In this document: piece after piece, positions 1 to 8,633 of the stretch
Numbering within the stretch: the first letter of the stretch is position 1
How the letters are laid out: each line of letters starts with the position of its first letter
NCBI GenBank assembly: GCA_022705325.1
Contig: JAKJER010000023.1
Span: 1-64,000 of the forward strand
DNA: 64,000 nt
From: Planctomycetota bacterium
Lineage (GTDB): Bacteria; Planctomycetota; Phycisphaerae; SM23-33
Direction: 5' to 3'
Notes under the pieces: generated by a model
Told to the model about the DNA's origin: nothing
Database searches by the model: none
Seen by the model: only the letters and a program-made list of their open reading frames with translations
Translations under genes and position numbers: made by a program

Positions 1-2
1 TG

Positions 3-542
3 GAGCGCCCGCCCGCCTTGGGCGACGACCTGTCCGTGGTGGCGTGCGCGCCGGACGTGTCGGCCGTGCCGGCCGGGCCGTGGCGTAAACGCCTGCGAGG
101 GTTGGAAAGCGACTTCCTGGTCGCCCTGCGGGCTCGCGGGCGGCGGTACGACGGCATCCTCATCACCGGCCTGGCCGCCGACCACCCTCAGGCGTGGCGC
201 TGCTACGGGACTTCGACGCTGTCGGCCTGCCGCTCGCGCCTGCACCAGGGCGGGCGGGTGATCGTGCGGACGCACGTCTCGGGCGAGCGCGCGGGCGAGG
301 CCCTGGCCGTACTGGCCTCGCTGCGGGACGTCATGGGCGCCGGCTGGGCGGCGGCGGAACGCACCGACAGCGGCGTGGCTGTCCTGGCGGGCTCGGGGGC
401 CGTACCGCCGGGCGGCGCGGAACTGGGCGCGGTGGACCTCGAGACGCTGGTGGACTCGCTGAACGTCAAGGCGATGGGCCTGGCCCACTTCCGCGCGGGC
501 GGGGCCTGGAGCCTGGAGCGGCTGCTGGAACTGTTCCCGTAG
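3..542 (+). CDS. Spermidine-synthase-like protein, 3' end (partial)
   Basis: The reading frame is open to the left edge of the window, so only the C-terminal part (about 179 residues) is present. The visible part reads like the C-terminal half of a Rossmann-fold polyamine-synthase-like domain: a segment with RYDGILITG (strand with acidic residue after the methyltransferase core), then a helix and a strand with the GGRVIVRT pattern typical of 'LxxGGxxxxQ' in spermidine synthases. In planctomycetes such domains are often fused to membrane transporter-like segments; nothing N-terminal can be checked here. A TTG at 18 is in frame but is probably internal. The gene converges on the PEP-CTERM gene to the right and shares a hairpin terminator with it. 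The family call is tentative. Confidence 0.55.
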   Translation, partial: ERPPALGDDLSVVACAPDVSAVPAGPWRKRLRGLESDFLVALRARGRRYDGILITGLAADHPQAWRCYGTSTLSACRSRLHQGGRVIVRTHVSGERAGEALAVLASLRDVMGAGWAAAERTDSGVAVLAGSGAVPPGGAELGAVDLETLVDSLNVKAMGLAHFRAGGAWSLERLLELFP

Positions 543-580
543 AGCCCCACCGGAGTCCGGGGGCGAGAAGTTGCGAAACG

Positions 581-624
581 AAAGCCCACGCAGCGCCTCT
601 CACGAGGCAAGCTCCGTGGGCTTT
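581..624. terminator. Bidirectional hairpin terminator between convergent genes
   Basis: A 10-bp stem AAAGCCCACG (581-590) pairs with CGTGGGCTTT (615-624), with a smaller GCCTC/GAGGC hairpin inside the loop. The stem carries A-run and T-run ends, so it can act for both the plus-strand gene ending at 542 and the minus-strand gene ending at 643. Confidence 0.75.
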
Positions 625-642
625 GTTCTGCGCTTGGATGTC

Positions 643-3600
643 TTAGCGCCGTCTGCGCCGCAGCCGGGCGGCGACCGCGGGCAGGGCCAGGGCCAGCAGC
701 AGGCCGGTGGCCGGCTCGGGCACGGAGGTCAGGACCACGTCGTTGTTGCCCTCGCCGCCGATGTAGGTGATGGCGAACTGATTGCCGCCGGCCTCGAACA
801 GGGCGCCCTCGGGCAGGTTCAGGAACGTGCCGGTGATGGGATCGGTGCTGTTGTTCTGGAGGATCATGTACTGGCTGCCCTGGTAGTGGCTCAGCGAGGG
901 CAGGTCCAGCAGGTTGAGGATGGGGTCGTTCAGGATCACCGACTCGCCGACCGTCAGCAGGTCCCACTCGACCGGGTTCAACTGCACGTCGAAGAACGAG
1001 TCGGGCCAGAAGATCACGGTGTCGGCCTTCAACTCGCCGGCAGACAAGCCGGGGGCGACGCTCCCGGAAATGGCGACGATGTTGCCGACGCTTCCCGTCC
1101 CGCCGAGCGTCCCGCCGTTGACGGTGACGGTCCCGTCCAGCGAGCCGGTCACCAGCAGCGAGCCCGCCTGCACGGTCGTCCCGCCGGTGAGGGTGTTGTT
1201 CGTGCCGGCCAGTGTGAGCGCGCCCGTGCCCGCCTTGAGCAGGGCCAGCGTGCCGGCCCCGTCGACCAGCGAGCCGCTGAAGGTGGTGTTGGCGGCGCCG
1301 CTGACGGCCAGCAGGGCCGCCCCGGCGGCGGAGTTGGTGACCGTCCCGCCCGTGCCGGAATAATCGCCCAAGGAGGCGACAGTCTGGGTCGTCCCGTTGA
1401 GGTCGACGGTCGCGCCGCCCTGGACTTGCAGGGCCGTGCCGGCCGGCAGGATCGCGCCGGCGGAGGCGCCAAACCACTTCTGCATCAGGTAGGCCTCGGT
1501 GGCCAGTCGCTCCGCCTCGGTCAGGGCGCGGTTGTAGATGATGACCTCGGCCAGTTGCTGCCCGCCCGTGCGGCCGGGGATGTTGTTGCGGTCGTTGGCG
1601 AAGTTGTTGGCAGAGGCGTTGCCGGTGGTGACCACGCTGACGAGCTGGTAGCCTCCGTTCAGGTTGGTGGTCGTGCCGGAGACGATCTCGCCGTCCAGGT
1701 AGGTCTGTCCGCCGGTGACGGCGGCGGGGGTGTCCCAACCCCAGATATACGAACGGTAGTCGCCGGGATTGTACGCGCCGGCGGGCGCGGGCCCGCGGTG
1801 GAACTGGGCTGCGCCGGTGTTGCTCAGGACGTACCCGCCGCCGTTCTGGCTGCCCATCACGCTGAAGACCGTGCGAATGTCGGAGATCGTGGTGGCCGTG
1901 CCGGTCAGCGTCCACTGCATCCACTTGCCCGAGCCCCACGCGCCGAAGTCGACGACCGGCAGGCCGTTGAGGCCCCCGGCGACCAGCGTGGGCTGATTGC
2001 CGCCGCTGGCCTGGGTGGCCGCCCACCCGTCGCCGTTCACGCTGTTCCACTGGCTGACCAGCCCGCCCGAGGCGGTGATGGTCGAGGCGTTGGCGGCGTC
2101 GACCCAGAAGGCCGACGAGGCGGCCGGGGCGGCCGACGTGGGGGCCATCTTCAGCGTGCCGGCCGTGACGGTGGTGGCCCCGCTGTAGGTGTTGGCCCCG
2201 CCCAGAGTCACCGTGCCGCCGCCGATCTTGGTCAGCGCAAGCGTCCCGCCGCTGTTCTGGATCTTGCCGTAGAACGTGCTGGAGGCGTTGTTGGCCCCGA
2301 CCGTCAGCACGCCGTTGCCGCTGGAGTTGTCAACCGTGCCCGTGCCCGAAAGCCCGTTGACGGTGGGGGCGTAGCCCGCCACGTCCAGCGTGCCCTCGAC
2401 CAGGACGTCGCCCTTGCCGGACCCCGAGGGAAGGCTCGTGTTGGAGGCCAGGACGACCTTGCCCGAGCCGACCGTGGTCAGGCCGTTGTAGGTGCTCGTG
2501 CCGCCCAGCGTGAGCGTGCCCGTCCCGATCTTGTACAGTTGCAGCGTGCCGCTCGTGTTGGCCACCGTTCCGTTGAAGGAGCTGCTGGTGTTGTTGGCGC
2601 CCACGTACAGGATCGGGGCGCCGCCGGTGGTGCTGGTGATGGTCCCGCTGCCGGCCAGGCCGTTCACCGTGGCTCGCGTGCCGGCCAGGTCCAGCGTGCC
2701 GTTGACGGTGATGTTGCCCTTGCCGCTGCCGCTGGGCAGGGCGTAATCGTAGGCGAGCTGAACGGTGCCGCCCTGGATGTCGAGCCCGCCGCTGAAGGTG
2801 TTGGTGTTGGCGATCTTGAGCGTGCCGCCCGTGACGGTGATCCCGCCGGTGAAGCTGAGGACGCCGGTGGTGCTCATCAGGCCCGCGCCGGTCTTGGTGA
2901 ACCCGCCGGGGCCGACCATCGCGCCGCTCATCAGCAGATCAGTCGCCGCCGACCCGTCGGCCACGTCAAAGACCACCGTGTTGCGAATGGTCATCTTGGA
3001 GGAGATCGTCGCCTGGTTGGCCGAGGCGTGCGTGGTGACGGTGGAGGGGGCTCCCCGCATGTCCAGCCCGTCGGCCTCGGCGCCGGTGGGCTTGATCGTT
3101 CCGCCGGTCATGTCCAGGTTCGTGGTGTGCTGGTACTGGGCGGTGTTCATCGTCCCGCCGTTGATGATGACGGTGGGCACGCCCGTGCCGGTGCCGAAGG
3201 GGTTGTGCGAGCCGGCCAGTGCGGTCAGGGTCCCCCCGGCATTGATCGTGACGGTGCGGGCGGAGGCGGTCCCCAGCGGGTAGGCGTTGGCGTTGCCCCC
3301 GACGGTCAGCGTGCCGGCGTTGACAACGATGCTGCCGGAGAACCCGCCGTTGGAGCCGTTGAATACCGCATTGCCCGCCCCGTACTTGAGCAGGTTGCCG
3401 CTGCCGGTGACCTGCCCCGAGACCGTCAGGTCGTCCCCGCTGGCCAGGTCGTCGACCGTCAGGGTCAACTGATTGGCCAGGTTCAGGTTGGCGGCCAGCG
3501 TGACGGCGGTGTTCCGGCTCACGTGCAGCGTGGGGTTGAGCGTGCCGTCGGCCTGGAAGCTGAGCTGGCTGCCGCTGATGCTGACGGCGTTGGTCATGCC

Positions 3601-4485
3601 CGTGCCGGTGACCTCCAGCCGGTTGAGCACGAAGGGGCTGGCGACGTTCTGGCTCATGGCGGTCACGTTGGAATCGCCGGTGATCCAGACCTCGGTGGAG
3701 GTCCCGCTGGTGGGGGCGGTCCCGCCGACCCAGTTGTTTCCGTTGTTCCAGTTTCCGTCGGTCGATCCGTTCCAGACCGTCGCCTGGCGGAGGAACGCGT
3801 CGCCGAAGTAGCCGTGGTCGGCGCCGATCCCGTTGTTATTGTCGGCAATCACCAGGGTGAGGTAGCTGGCGGTGGAGGACAGGGGAACGAACAGGTAGTC
3901 CTCGGAGTCGATCACGCCGTTTCGGTTGGCCTGGAGGGCGCCGTCGACGAAAACGAAGTAGCTGATGCTCCCGCCGCCTTTGGGCCGGCTGTCGCCCGCG
4001 CACGTGGTGAACAGGTTGGGGGTCTTGCCGGTGGCGGTGCGGATGGCCGCCAGGTCGAAGGTGATGCCCTTGTTGGCATGGGCGGCTATCAGCGAATGGT
4101 TGTTGGTATCGGTGCTGAAGTTGGGCAGCACCCCGCCGGAGGGGTCCATGTCCAGGTTGTTCCCATTGATCCACGGGTTGTAATAGCCGGCGCTGCACTG
4201 GGAGTCGAAGTCGTAAGTGTTTCCGGCCCCGTCGATCTGGACGGTGCCCGCCGCGCTGTTCGGGATGAACGTCCCGTTGACGTACGCGTTGGGCGGCGTG
4301 GCACTGTAGGGCGAGACGGCGGCGATGTTGCCCGCCCCGCCCGTGCCGGGCAGGGAGCCGTTGCCCCCGCCGATGCCATCGGCCAAATCGAACACGAAAC
4401 CCGCCTGGACCGGCGCGACCCAGATGGCCAGCGCGACCGCGACGACCGTGAGACCCCGTGCGAATGAACCAGCGTGCCGCTTCAT
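643..4485 (-). CDS. PEP-CTERM protein with autotransporter-associated beta-strand repeats and a LamG-like domain
   Basis: A 1280-residue exported surface protein. The start at 4485 gives MKRHAGSFARG followed by a Sec signal peptide ending near VQAG; a longer frame runs upstream but lacks a ribosome site, while 4485 has GAGGAGG just before it. Residues about 30-270 form an N-terminal domain shared with the next gene. Then come many Gly/Thr/Asn-rich beta-helix repeats of the type LTKxGxGTLTLxGxNTY, known from autotransporter-associated repeats. Residues about 785-1005 look like a LamG/concanavalin-type insert (FWVDAAN start, AEVIIYNRALTEAER near its end), which the paralogue lacks. The C-terminus is VPEPATG, a hydrophobic helix and RRRRR: a PEP-CTERM sorting signal cut by an exosortase (none in this window). 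Role: probably extracellular matrix or adhesion; ligand unknown. Confidence 0.9.
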   Translation of the reverse strand: MKRHAGSFARGLTVVAVALAIWVAPVQAGFVFDLADGIGGGNGSLPGTGGAGNIAAVSPYSATPPNAYVNGTFIPNSAAGTVQIDGAGNTYDFDSQCSAGYYNPWINGNNLDMDPSGGVLPNFSTDTNNHSLIAAHANKGITFDLAAIRTATGKTPNLFTTCAGDSRPKGGGSISYFVFVDGALQANRNGVIDSEDYLFVPLSSTASYLTLVIADNNNGIGADHGYFGDAFLRQATVWNGSTDGNWNNGNNWVGGTAPTSGTSTEVWITGDSNVTAMSQNVASPFVLNRLEVTGTGMTNAVSISGSQLSFQADGTLNPTLHVSRNTAVTLAANLNLANQLTLTVDDLASGDDLTVSGQVTGSGNLLKYGAGNAVFNGSNGGFSGSIVVNAGTLTVGGNANAYPLGTASARTVTINAGGTLTALAGSHNPFGTGTGVPTVIINGGTMNTAQYQHTTNLDMTGGTIKPTGAEADGLDMRGAPSTVTTHASANQATISSKMTIRNTVVFDVADGSAATDLLMSGAMVGPGGFTKTGAGLMSTTGVLSFTGGITVTGGTLKIANTNTFSGGLDIQGGTVQLAYDYALPSGSGKGNITVNGTLDLAGTRATVNGLAGSGTITSTTGGAPILYVGANNTSSSFNGTVANTSGTLQLYKIGTGTLTLGGTSTYNGLTTVGSGKVVLASNTSLPSGSGKGDVLVEGTLDVAGYAPTVNGLSGTGTVDNSSGNGVLTVGANNASSTFYGKIQNSGGTLALTKIGGGTVTLGGANTYSGATTVTAGTLKMAPTSAAPAASSAFWVDAANASTITASGGLVSQWNSVNGDGWAATQASGGNQPTLVAGGLNGLPVVDFGAWGSGKWMQWTLTGTATTISDIRTVFSVMGSQNGGGYVLSNTGAAQFHRGPAPAGAYNPGDYRSYIWGWDTPAAVTGGQTYLDGEIVSGTTTNLNGGYQLVSVVTTGNASANNFANDRNNIPGRTGGQQLAEVIIYNRALTEAERLATEAYLMQKWFGASAGAILPAGTALQVQGGATVDLNGTTQTVASLGDYSGTGGTVTNSAAGAALLAVSGAANTTFSGSLVDGAGTLALLKAGTGALTLAGTNNTLTGGTTVQAGSLLVTGSLDGTVTVNGGTLGGTGSVGNIVAISGSVAPGLSAGELKADTVIFWPDSFFDVQLNPVEWDLLTVGESVILNDPILNLLDLPSLSHYQGSQYMILQNNSTDPITGTFLNLPEGALFEAGGNQFAITYIGGEGNNDVVLTSVPEPATGLLLALALPAVAARLRRRRR

Positions 4486-4489
4486 GTGC

Positions 4490-4507
4490 GTTTCCTCCTC
4501 GGGAAAC
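4490..4507 (-). promoter_or_regulatory. Inverted repeat enclosing the Shine-Dalgarno site
   Basis: On the minus strand the leader reads GTTTCC-CGAGGA-GGAAAC, a perfect 6-bp inverted repeat whose loop and 3' arm contain the GAGGAGG ribosome site, four bases before the ATG at 4485. The same element precedes the paralogue at 8316-8333. A hairpin here could limit ribosome access; the short stem makes this tentative. Confidence 0.5.
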
Positions 4508-4635
4508 AGGTAGACCCATTCACAAGTCGCGCAGAACCGGAGCCGGAACAGGGGCTCGTCCGAGCGACTCCTTTTTTGACTTTCCTCACCAGGTAATTCG
4601 CGCACAACCCATCCTGGGGACGGGTTATACGAGAG

Positions 4636-4664
4636 ATTCTACCGCGGGCCTCGAAATCCGTAAA
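4636..4664 (-). promoter_or_regulatory. Sigma70-like promoter of the first PEP-CTERM gene
   Basis: Minus strand: TTTACG (4664-4659), 17-bp spacer, TAGAAT (4641-4636). It predicts a leader of roughly 145 bases before the ATG at 4485. The same -35 hexamer and spacing, plus the flanking C-rich/T-rich bases upstream, recur at 8469-8497 ahead of the paralogue, which supports the call. The rest of the 364-base gap 4486-4849 holds no gene I can support. Confidence 0.6.
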
Positions 4665-4849
4665 GGGGGAAAACGACGGGCTTTCGCGGATTGCGGGATT
4701 GCAGACAGACCCGCGGCGCGGACCTGTCGCCCTCGACAGGCCCTGACGCCGGGCCGTGCGCTCGCGCCAAGCCTGGCGACGCGAGCGCGACGCTTGCCGA
4801 GACACTCTCCGCCGCAGCCCCGGTTTTGGGACGCGGCGGGCCTCGTCGC

Positions 4850-7800
4850 CTATCGCGAGCGGCGCCGCCGCAGGCGGGCGGCGACCGCGGGCAGGGCCAG
4901 GGCCAGCAGCAGGCCGGTGGCCGGCTCGGGCACGGAGGTCAGGACCACGTCATTGTTGCCCTCGCCGCCGATGTAGGTGATGGCGAACTGATTTCCGCCG
5001 GCCTCGAACCGGGTGCCCTCCGGCAGGTCCTGGAACTTGCCGACGATGCCGTCGGCGCCGTCGTTTTCCAGGATCAGGTACTGGCTGCCCTGGTAATGGC
5101 TCAGCGAGGGCAGGTTCAGCAGGTTGAGGATGGGGTCGTTGAGCTGGACGGCGCCGACCACGCTGAGCAGGTCGCAGTCGCCCGGGGCGAGTTCGACGTC
5201 GAAGAACGACTCGGCCGCGAAGGTCGCGCTGCCAGTGGTGAGCGTGCCGATGCTGGCGCCGGGTGCGACATGGGCGCCGCCCTGGGCCTGGACGGCGGCG
5301 GCGATCGTGCCGGTCCCGCCGAGGGTGGCCCCGCCGCCGACGGTGAACAGCCCGAGCCCGCTGTTGGAACCGTTGACCAGCAGCGTGCCGTCCAGTACGT
5401 CGGTGGCGCCGGTGTAGCTGTTGGACCCGGTAAGGACCATCGTGCCGCCTCCGGTCTTGATGAGCTTTCCGCCGGCGACGATGCTGCCGCTGACCAGCAG
5501 GTCCGCGTCGGCAGCACCATCTTCCACGTCCGCGGTGAAGTCCCGCGTAAGGGTCATTTTGGCGGCCACCGTGGCCGTGTCGGCGCTGGCGTGCGCGGTC
5601 AGGGTATTGGCCCCGTGCTGCCAGTCCAGGCCGGCGCCGGTCGTGCCGGAGTCGGCGATCAGACCGCCCGTCATCTCGATGGTCTTGACGTGGAGGTACT
5701 GGTACGGAGTGAGCGTCCCGCCGTTGATGACCACGTGGGGAATCCTGGCGTCAACACTGTGACCCAGCACGTTGTGCGATTCGCAGACCACGTTGGCGCC
5801 GGCGTTGATGGTCAGCGTGCCGGGCCCGACGCTGCTCTCTCCGTTGTTGGCGCCCCGCAGATACAGGGTCCCGCCATCGACGGTCGTTCCGCCGGTATAC
5901 GTGCTCCAGGTCTGGAACCGCTGCCAGCCCGACCCGGTCTTGACGATGGCCAGGTTTCCGGTGATCCGCCCGCCGTAGTCCCAACTCCCGCCTTCGGTGG
6001 TGAAGGTCGACAGCGTCGCCGAACTGTTGGTCAGGGTCGGGTTGCCGCCCAGCCCCGCCACCGTCTGGTCAAAGCCGTTCAGGTCGACCGTCCCGCCGCC
6101 GCCCCAGTTGTTGTGCAGCCGGGAACTCGCGGCGATGATGTTCGAGGCTCCGTACTGCACCGTGCCGGCATCCACCTTCAAGCGGCCGCTCCATCCCGCG
6201 TTGGCGGAGGAGACGTACAGCAGGCCCGGGCCGCTCTTGGTCAACTGGCCTCCGCCGGCCAGCGGGCCCGACAGCGTCAGGTCGCGGGCGGCAGCCCCGT
6301 CGGCGACGGCGAAGAAGGTCTCGCTGCTGAGGGTCATCTTGGAGGCGATCAGCGATCCGCCCGCGCTGCCGTTAATGGTTACCGTGGGGGAAGATTGCAT
6401 GTCCAGTCCGCTGCCTGCGCCCTCCGCGCCGGAGGGCAGGATCGACCCGCCGGTCATCGTGATGTTCCGCGAGTGCTGGTACTGGGCGGTGTACATCGTG
6501 CCGTTGTCGATGATGACCGTCGGCGGCTCGGTCAGCGTGCCGAACGGGTTGTGCGTGCCGAACGCCGTGCTCAGCGTGGCGCCCGAATTGATCGTGATCG
6601 TCCGGGCGTTGCTCGTCCCGATGGGGTGCGAATTGGTTGCGCCGTTGAACAGCAGCGTGCCCTGGTCGACCACGATGCTGCCGCTGAAGGTGCTTCCCGA
6701 CCCGCGGACCGCCATCGTGCCCGGGCCGTCCTTGGTGAAGGTGCCGGTCCCGGTCAGTTGCGACGAGACGTCCAGATCGACGCTCGCCCCGCCGTCGGCC
6801 ACGACGAACTTCATGTTCTCCCAGATGCCCAGCCTGCTGGTGCTGATGGTCGAGGCGGTGCCGGAGGCCAGCGTGGTGAGGTCGCGGTGCAGGCGGAACT
6901 CGCCCGCTCCGCCAAGCGTACCGGCCGTCATGAGAATCGTGTTCATGTGGCTGTCGGCGGAGAGTTGGTTCAGCGTGCCGCCGTAAATCTCAACGGGGGT
7001 CTGGAAGTTCCACCCGAAGCCGTTGACGCCCGAGTCGACGCTGGCCCCGCTGTTGATGATCAACTTGCCCGTTCCGAGAGTGCTGTTGGCTGCGTTGGCG
7101 GCGTTGAGGACGAGCTTGCCCCCGTTGACCGTGGTGTCGCCCGCGTAGGTGTTGCGGCTGGTCATCTGCACGGTCCCGGGCCCGTTCTTGGTCAGCGAGC
7201 CGGACCCGCTGATCACTCCGGTGATGATCAGGTCATTGGCGGCTGAGCCGTCCAGCACCATCAGCGACAGGTCGTTGGCGATGTCCAGGTTGTTAGTGAT
7301 CGTGGCCTGCTGGTTGCGGCTGACGGCCAGCTCGGGGTTGAACGAGCCGTTGGCGACGAACTGGATCTGGGAGCCGCCGCTGACCAGGGCGGCTGTGCTG
7401 GCCGACCCGTCGGGATTGTAGCCGGCGATCTGGAGGCGGTTGAGCTGGAAGGGGGGAGCGGCGATGTCCTGGTTGATCGCGCCGACGTTCGTGTCGCCGG
7501 TAAGAATGACTTCGGTGCTGCTGCCGGAGACGGGAGCGGCGCCGTCGGCCCAGTTGCCGGCGGTGGACCAGTTCGAGTCGGTTGCGCCCGTCCAGACGCT
7601 GGCGGTCCGCAGGAACGGGTCGCCGGCGTAGGAGTGGTCGGAGTTGATGTCGGCGATCCGGGCGTCGGCGAAGACGATGGTCAGGAAGCGGTCGCTGGCG
7701 GCCAGGGGGATGGCGACGAAGTCCTCGCTGTTGGTGACGTCGTTGCGGTTGGCCTTGAGGGCGCCGTCGACCAGCAGGTAGTAGCTGATGGACCCGCCGG

Positions 7801-8311
7801 CCTTGGGCCGGCTGTCGCCCAGGTAGGCGGTGAAGGCGTTGAAGCTCGCCCCGGTGGACCGCACGGCGTCCAGGTCGAAGGTGATGCCCTTGGTGGCGTG
7901 CCCGGCCAGCAGCGAATGGAAGGCCGAGTCGCCGGTGAAGTTCGGCAGGCCCGCGGCGCCGGACGGATTGTCGATGCCGTTGGACCCGTTGTACCAGGCC
8001 CCGTACTGGTTGCCGTAGGACGTCTCAGGCGAGAAGTCGTAGGTCAGTGCCGTGGTGGAAATGGTGGCCGGCGTGGCTGCGTTGGTGTTCGGCATGAACG
8101 TGCCGTCCACCACCGCCAGGGCCGAGGCCGTGAAGGCGGGCGGGGCGGTGATGTTCCCGTTGCCGCCCGTGCCGGGCAGCGTGCCGTTGCCCCCGCCGAC
8201 CGCGTCGGCCAGGTCGAACACGAATCCCGCCTGCACAGGCGCGATCCAGAGAACCAGCGTGACCAGTACGACAGCAAGACCGCGTGCGAGTTGACCGAGA
8301 TGTCGCTTCAT
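4850..8311 (-). CDS. PEP-CTERM protein with autotransporter-associated beta-strand repeats (paralogue)
   Basis: A 1153-residue exported protein, tandem paralogue of the gene at 643-4485. Start 8311 (MKRHLGQLARG) has GAGGAGG upstream and a Sec signal peptide ending near VQAG; the frame extends further upstream without a ribosome site. The N-terminal domain (FVFDLADAVGGGNG, then a domain ending near SNWSTAGNW) and the last 100 residues (DPILNLL, SLSHYQGSQY, QFAITYIGGEGNND, VPEPATG, hydrophobic helix, RRRRSR) match the first gene almost residue for residue, and the DNA encoding the tail is nearly identical. The middle is a different set of Gly/Thr-rich beta-helix repeats and lacks the LamG-like insert. 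PEP-CTERM anchoring through an exosortase is expected. Likely cell-surface or matrix protein. Confidence 0.9.
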   Translation of the reverse strand: MKRHLGQLARGLAVVLVTLVLWIAPVQAGFVFDLADAVGGGNGTLPGTGGNGNITAPPAFTASALAVVDGTFMPNTNAATPATISTTALTYDFSPETSYGNQYGAWYNGSNGIDNPSGAAGLPNFTGDSAFHSLLAGHATKGITFDLDAVRSTGASFNAFTAYLGDSRPKAGGSISYYLLVDGALKANRNDVTNSEDFVAIPLAASDRFLTIVFADARIADINSDHSYAGDPFLRTASVWTGATDSNWSTAGNWADGAAPVSGSSTEVILTGDTNVGAINQDIAAPPFQLNRLQIAGYNPDGSASTAALVSGGSQIQFVANGSFNPELAVSRNQQATITNNLDIANDLSLMVLDGSAANDLIITGVISGSGSLTKNGPGTVQMTSRNTYAGDTTVNGGKLVLNAANAANSTLGTGKLIINSGASVDSGVNGFGWNFQTPVEIYGGTLNQLSADSHMNTILMTAGTLGGAGEFRLHRDLTTLASGTASTISTSRLGIWENMKFVVADGGASVDLDVSSQLTGTGTFTKDGPGTMAVRGSGSTFSGSIVVDQGTLLFNGATNSHPIGTSNARTITINSGATLSTAFGTHNPFGTLTEPPTVIIDNGTMYTAQYQHSRNITMTGGSILPSGAEGAGSGLDMQSSPTVTINGSAGGSLIASKMTLSSETFFAVADGAAARDLTLSGPLAGGGQLTKSGPGLLYVSSANAGWSGRLKVDAGTVQYGASNIIAASSRLHNNWGGGGTVDLNGFDQTVAGLGGNPTLTNSSATLSTFTTEGGSWDYGGRITGNLAIVKTGSGWQRFQTWSTYTGGTTVDGGTLYLRGANNGESSVGPGTLTINAGANVVCESHNVLGHSVDARIPHVVINGGTLTPYQYLHVKTIEMTGGLIADSGTTGAGLDWQHGANTLTAHASADTATVAAKMTLTRDFTADVEDGAADADLLVSGSIVAGGKLIKTGGGTMVLTGSNSYTGATDVLDGTLLVNGSNSGLGLFTVGGGATLGGTGTIAAAVQAQGGAHVAPGASIGTLTTGSATFAAESFFDVELAPGDCDLLSVVGAVQLNDPILNLLNLPSLSHYQGSQYLILENDGADGIVGKFQDLPEGTRFEAGGNQFAITYIGGEGNNDVVLTSVPEPATGLLLALALPAVAARLRRRRSR

Positions 8312-8315
8312 GTGT

Positions 8316-8333
8316 GTTTCCTCCTCGGGAAAC
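8316..8333 (-). promoter_or_regulatory. Inverted repeat enclosing the Shine-Dalgarno site (second copy)
   Basis: Minus strand GTTTCC-CGAGGA-GGAAAC, identical to the element at 4490-4507, with the ribosome site inside and the ATG at 8311 four bases downstream. Confidence 0.5.
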
Positions 8334-8468
8334 AGTGCCAGAACCTGTGCGGATGAGCCAGCCGAACGCCTCGTGCGAAACAACAAAGAAACGTCCGACC
8401 GCCTCCGACTCCGCCTCTCCATCCGATAAACATGGGTCAGGGGCTCGAAGACCCTGACTGTACAAACG

Positions 8469-8497
8469 ATTGTATCAGGCCGCCAACAACCCGTAAA
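8469..8497 (-). promoter_or_regulatory. Sigma70-like promoter of the second PEP-CTERM gene
   Basis: Minus strand: TTTACG (8497-8492), 17-bp spacer, TACAAT (8474-8469); predicted leader about 150 bases. It matches the arrangement at 4636-4664 in -35 hexamer, spacing and upstream T/C-rich bases. The 8312-8633 gap also carries the lemA promoter and otherwise shows nothing gene-like. Confidence 0.6.
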
Positions 8498-8567
8498 GAG
8501 GGAAAAACCCGGACCATAAGCCCCGGGCCGTTCGCGCCCTCCCCGGCGGGCGGACCCGCCCGGACGC

Positions 8568-8597
8568 TTGCACCGGCGCTGGCGGTGGCGATACAAT
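8568..8597 (+). promoter_or_regulatory. Sigma70-like promoter of lemA
   Basis: TTGCAC (8568-8573), 18-bp spacer, TACAAT (8592-8597). The transcription start would fall near 8604, leaving a leader of about 30 bases with the GAAAGGA ribosome site before the ATG at 8634. Confidence 0.6.
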
Positions 8598-8633
8598 CAC
8601 GGCCAAACGCCCCGGCGGCGGAAAGGACGACTC

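Noticed and set aside
571..4467. Long open frame on the plus strand (over 1290 codons) opposite the first PEP-CTERM gene
   Set aside because: It is antisense to a repeat-rich GC-rich gene with clear signal peptide and PEP-CTERM end; the frame has no ribosome site and its protein has no recognisable domain.
4458..4976. Plus-strand frame across the promoter between the twin PEP-CTERM genes
   Set aside because: Covers the promoter and leader of the minus-strand gene and shows no coding signal.
4691..7246. Plus-strand frame of about 850 codons opposite the second PEP-CTERM gene
   Set aside because: Antisense shadow of the repeats, low-complexity and without initiation signal.
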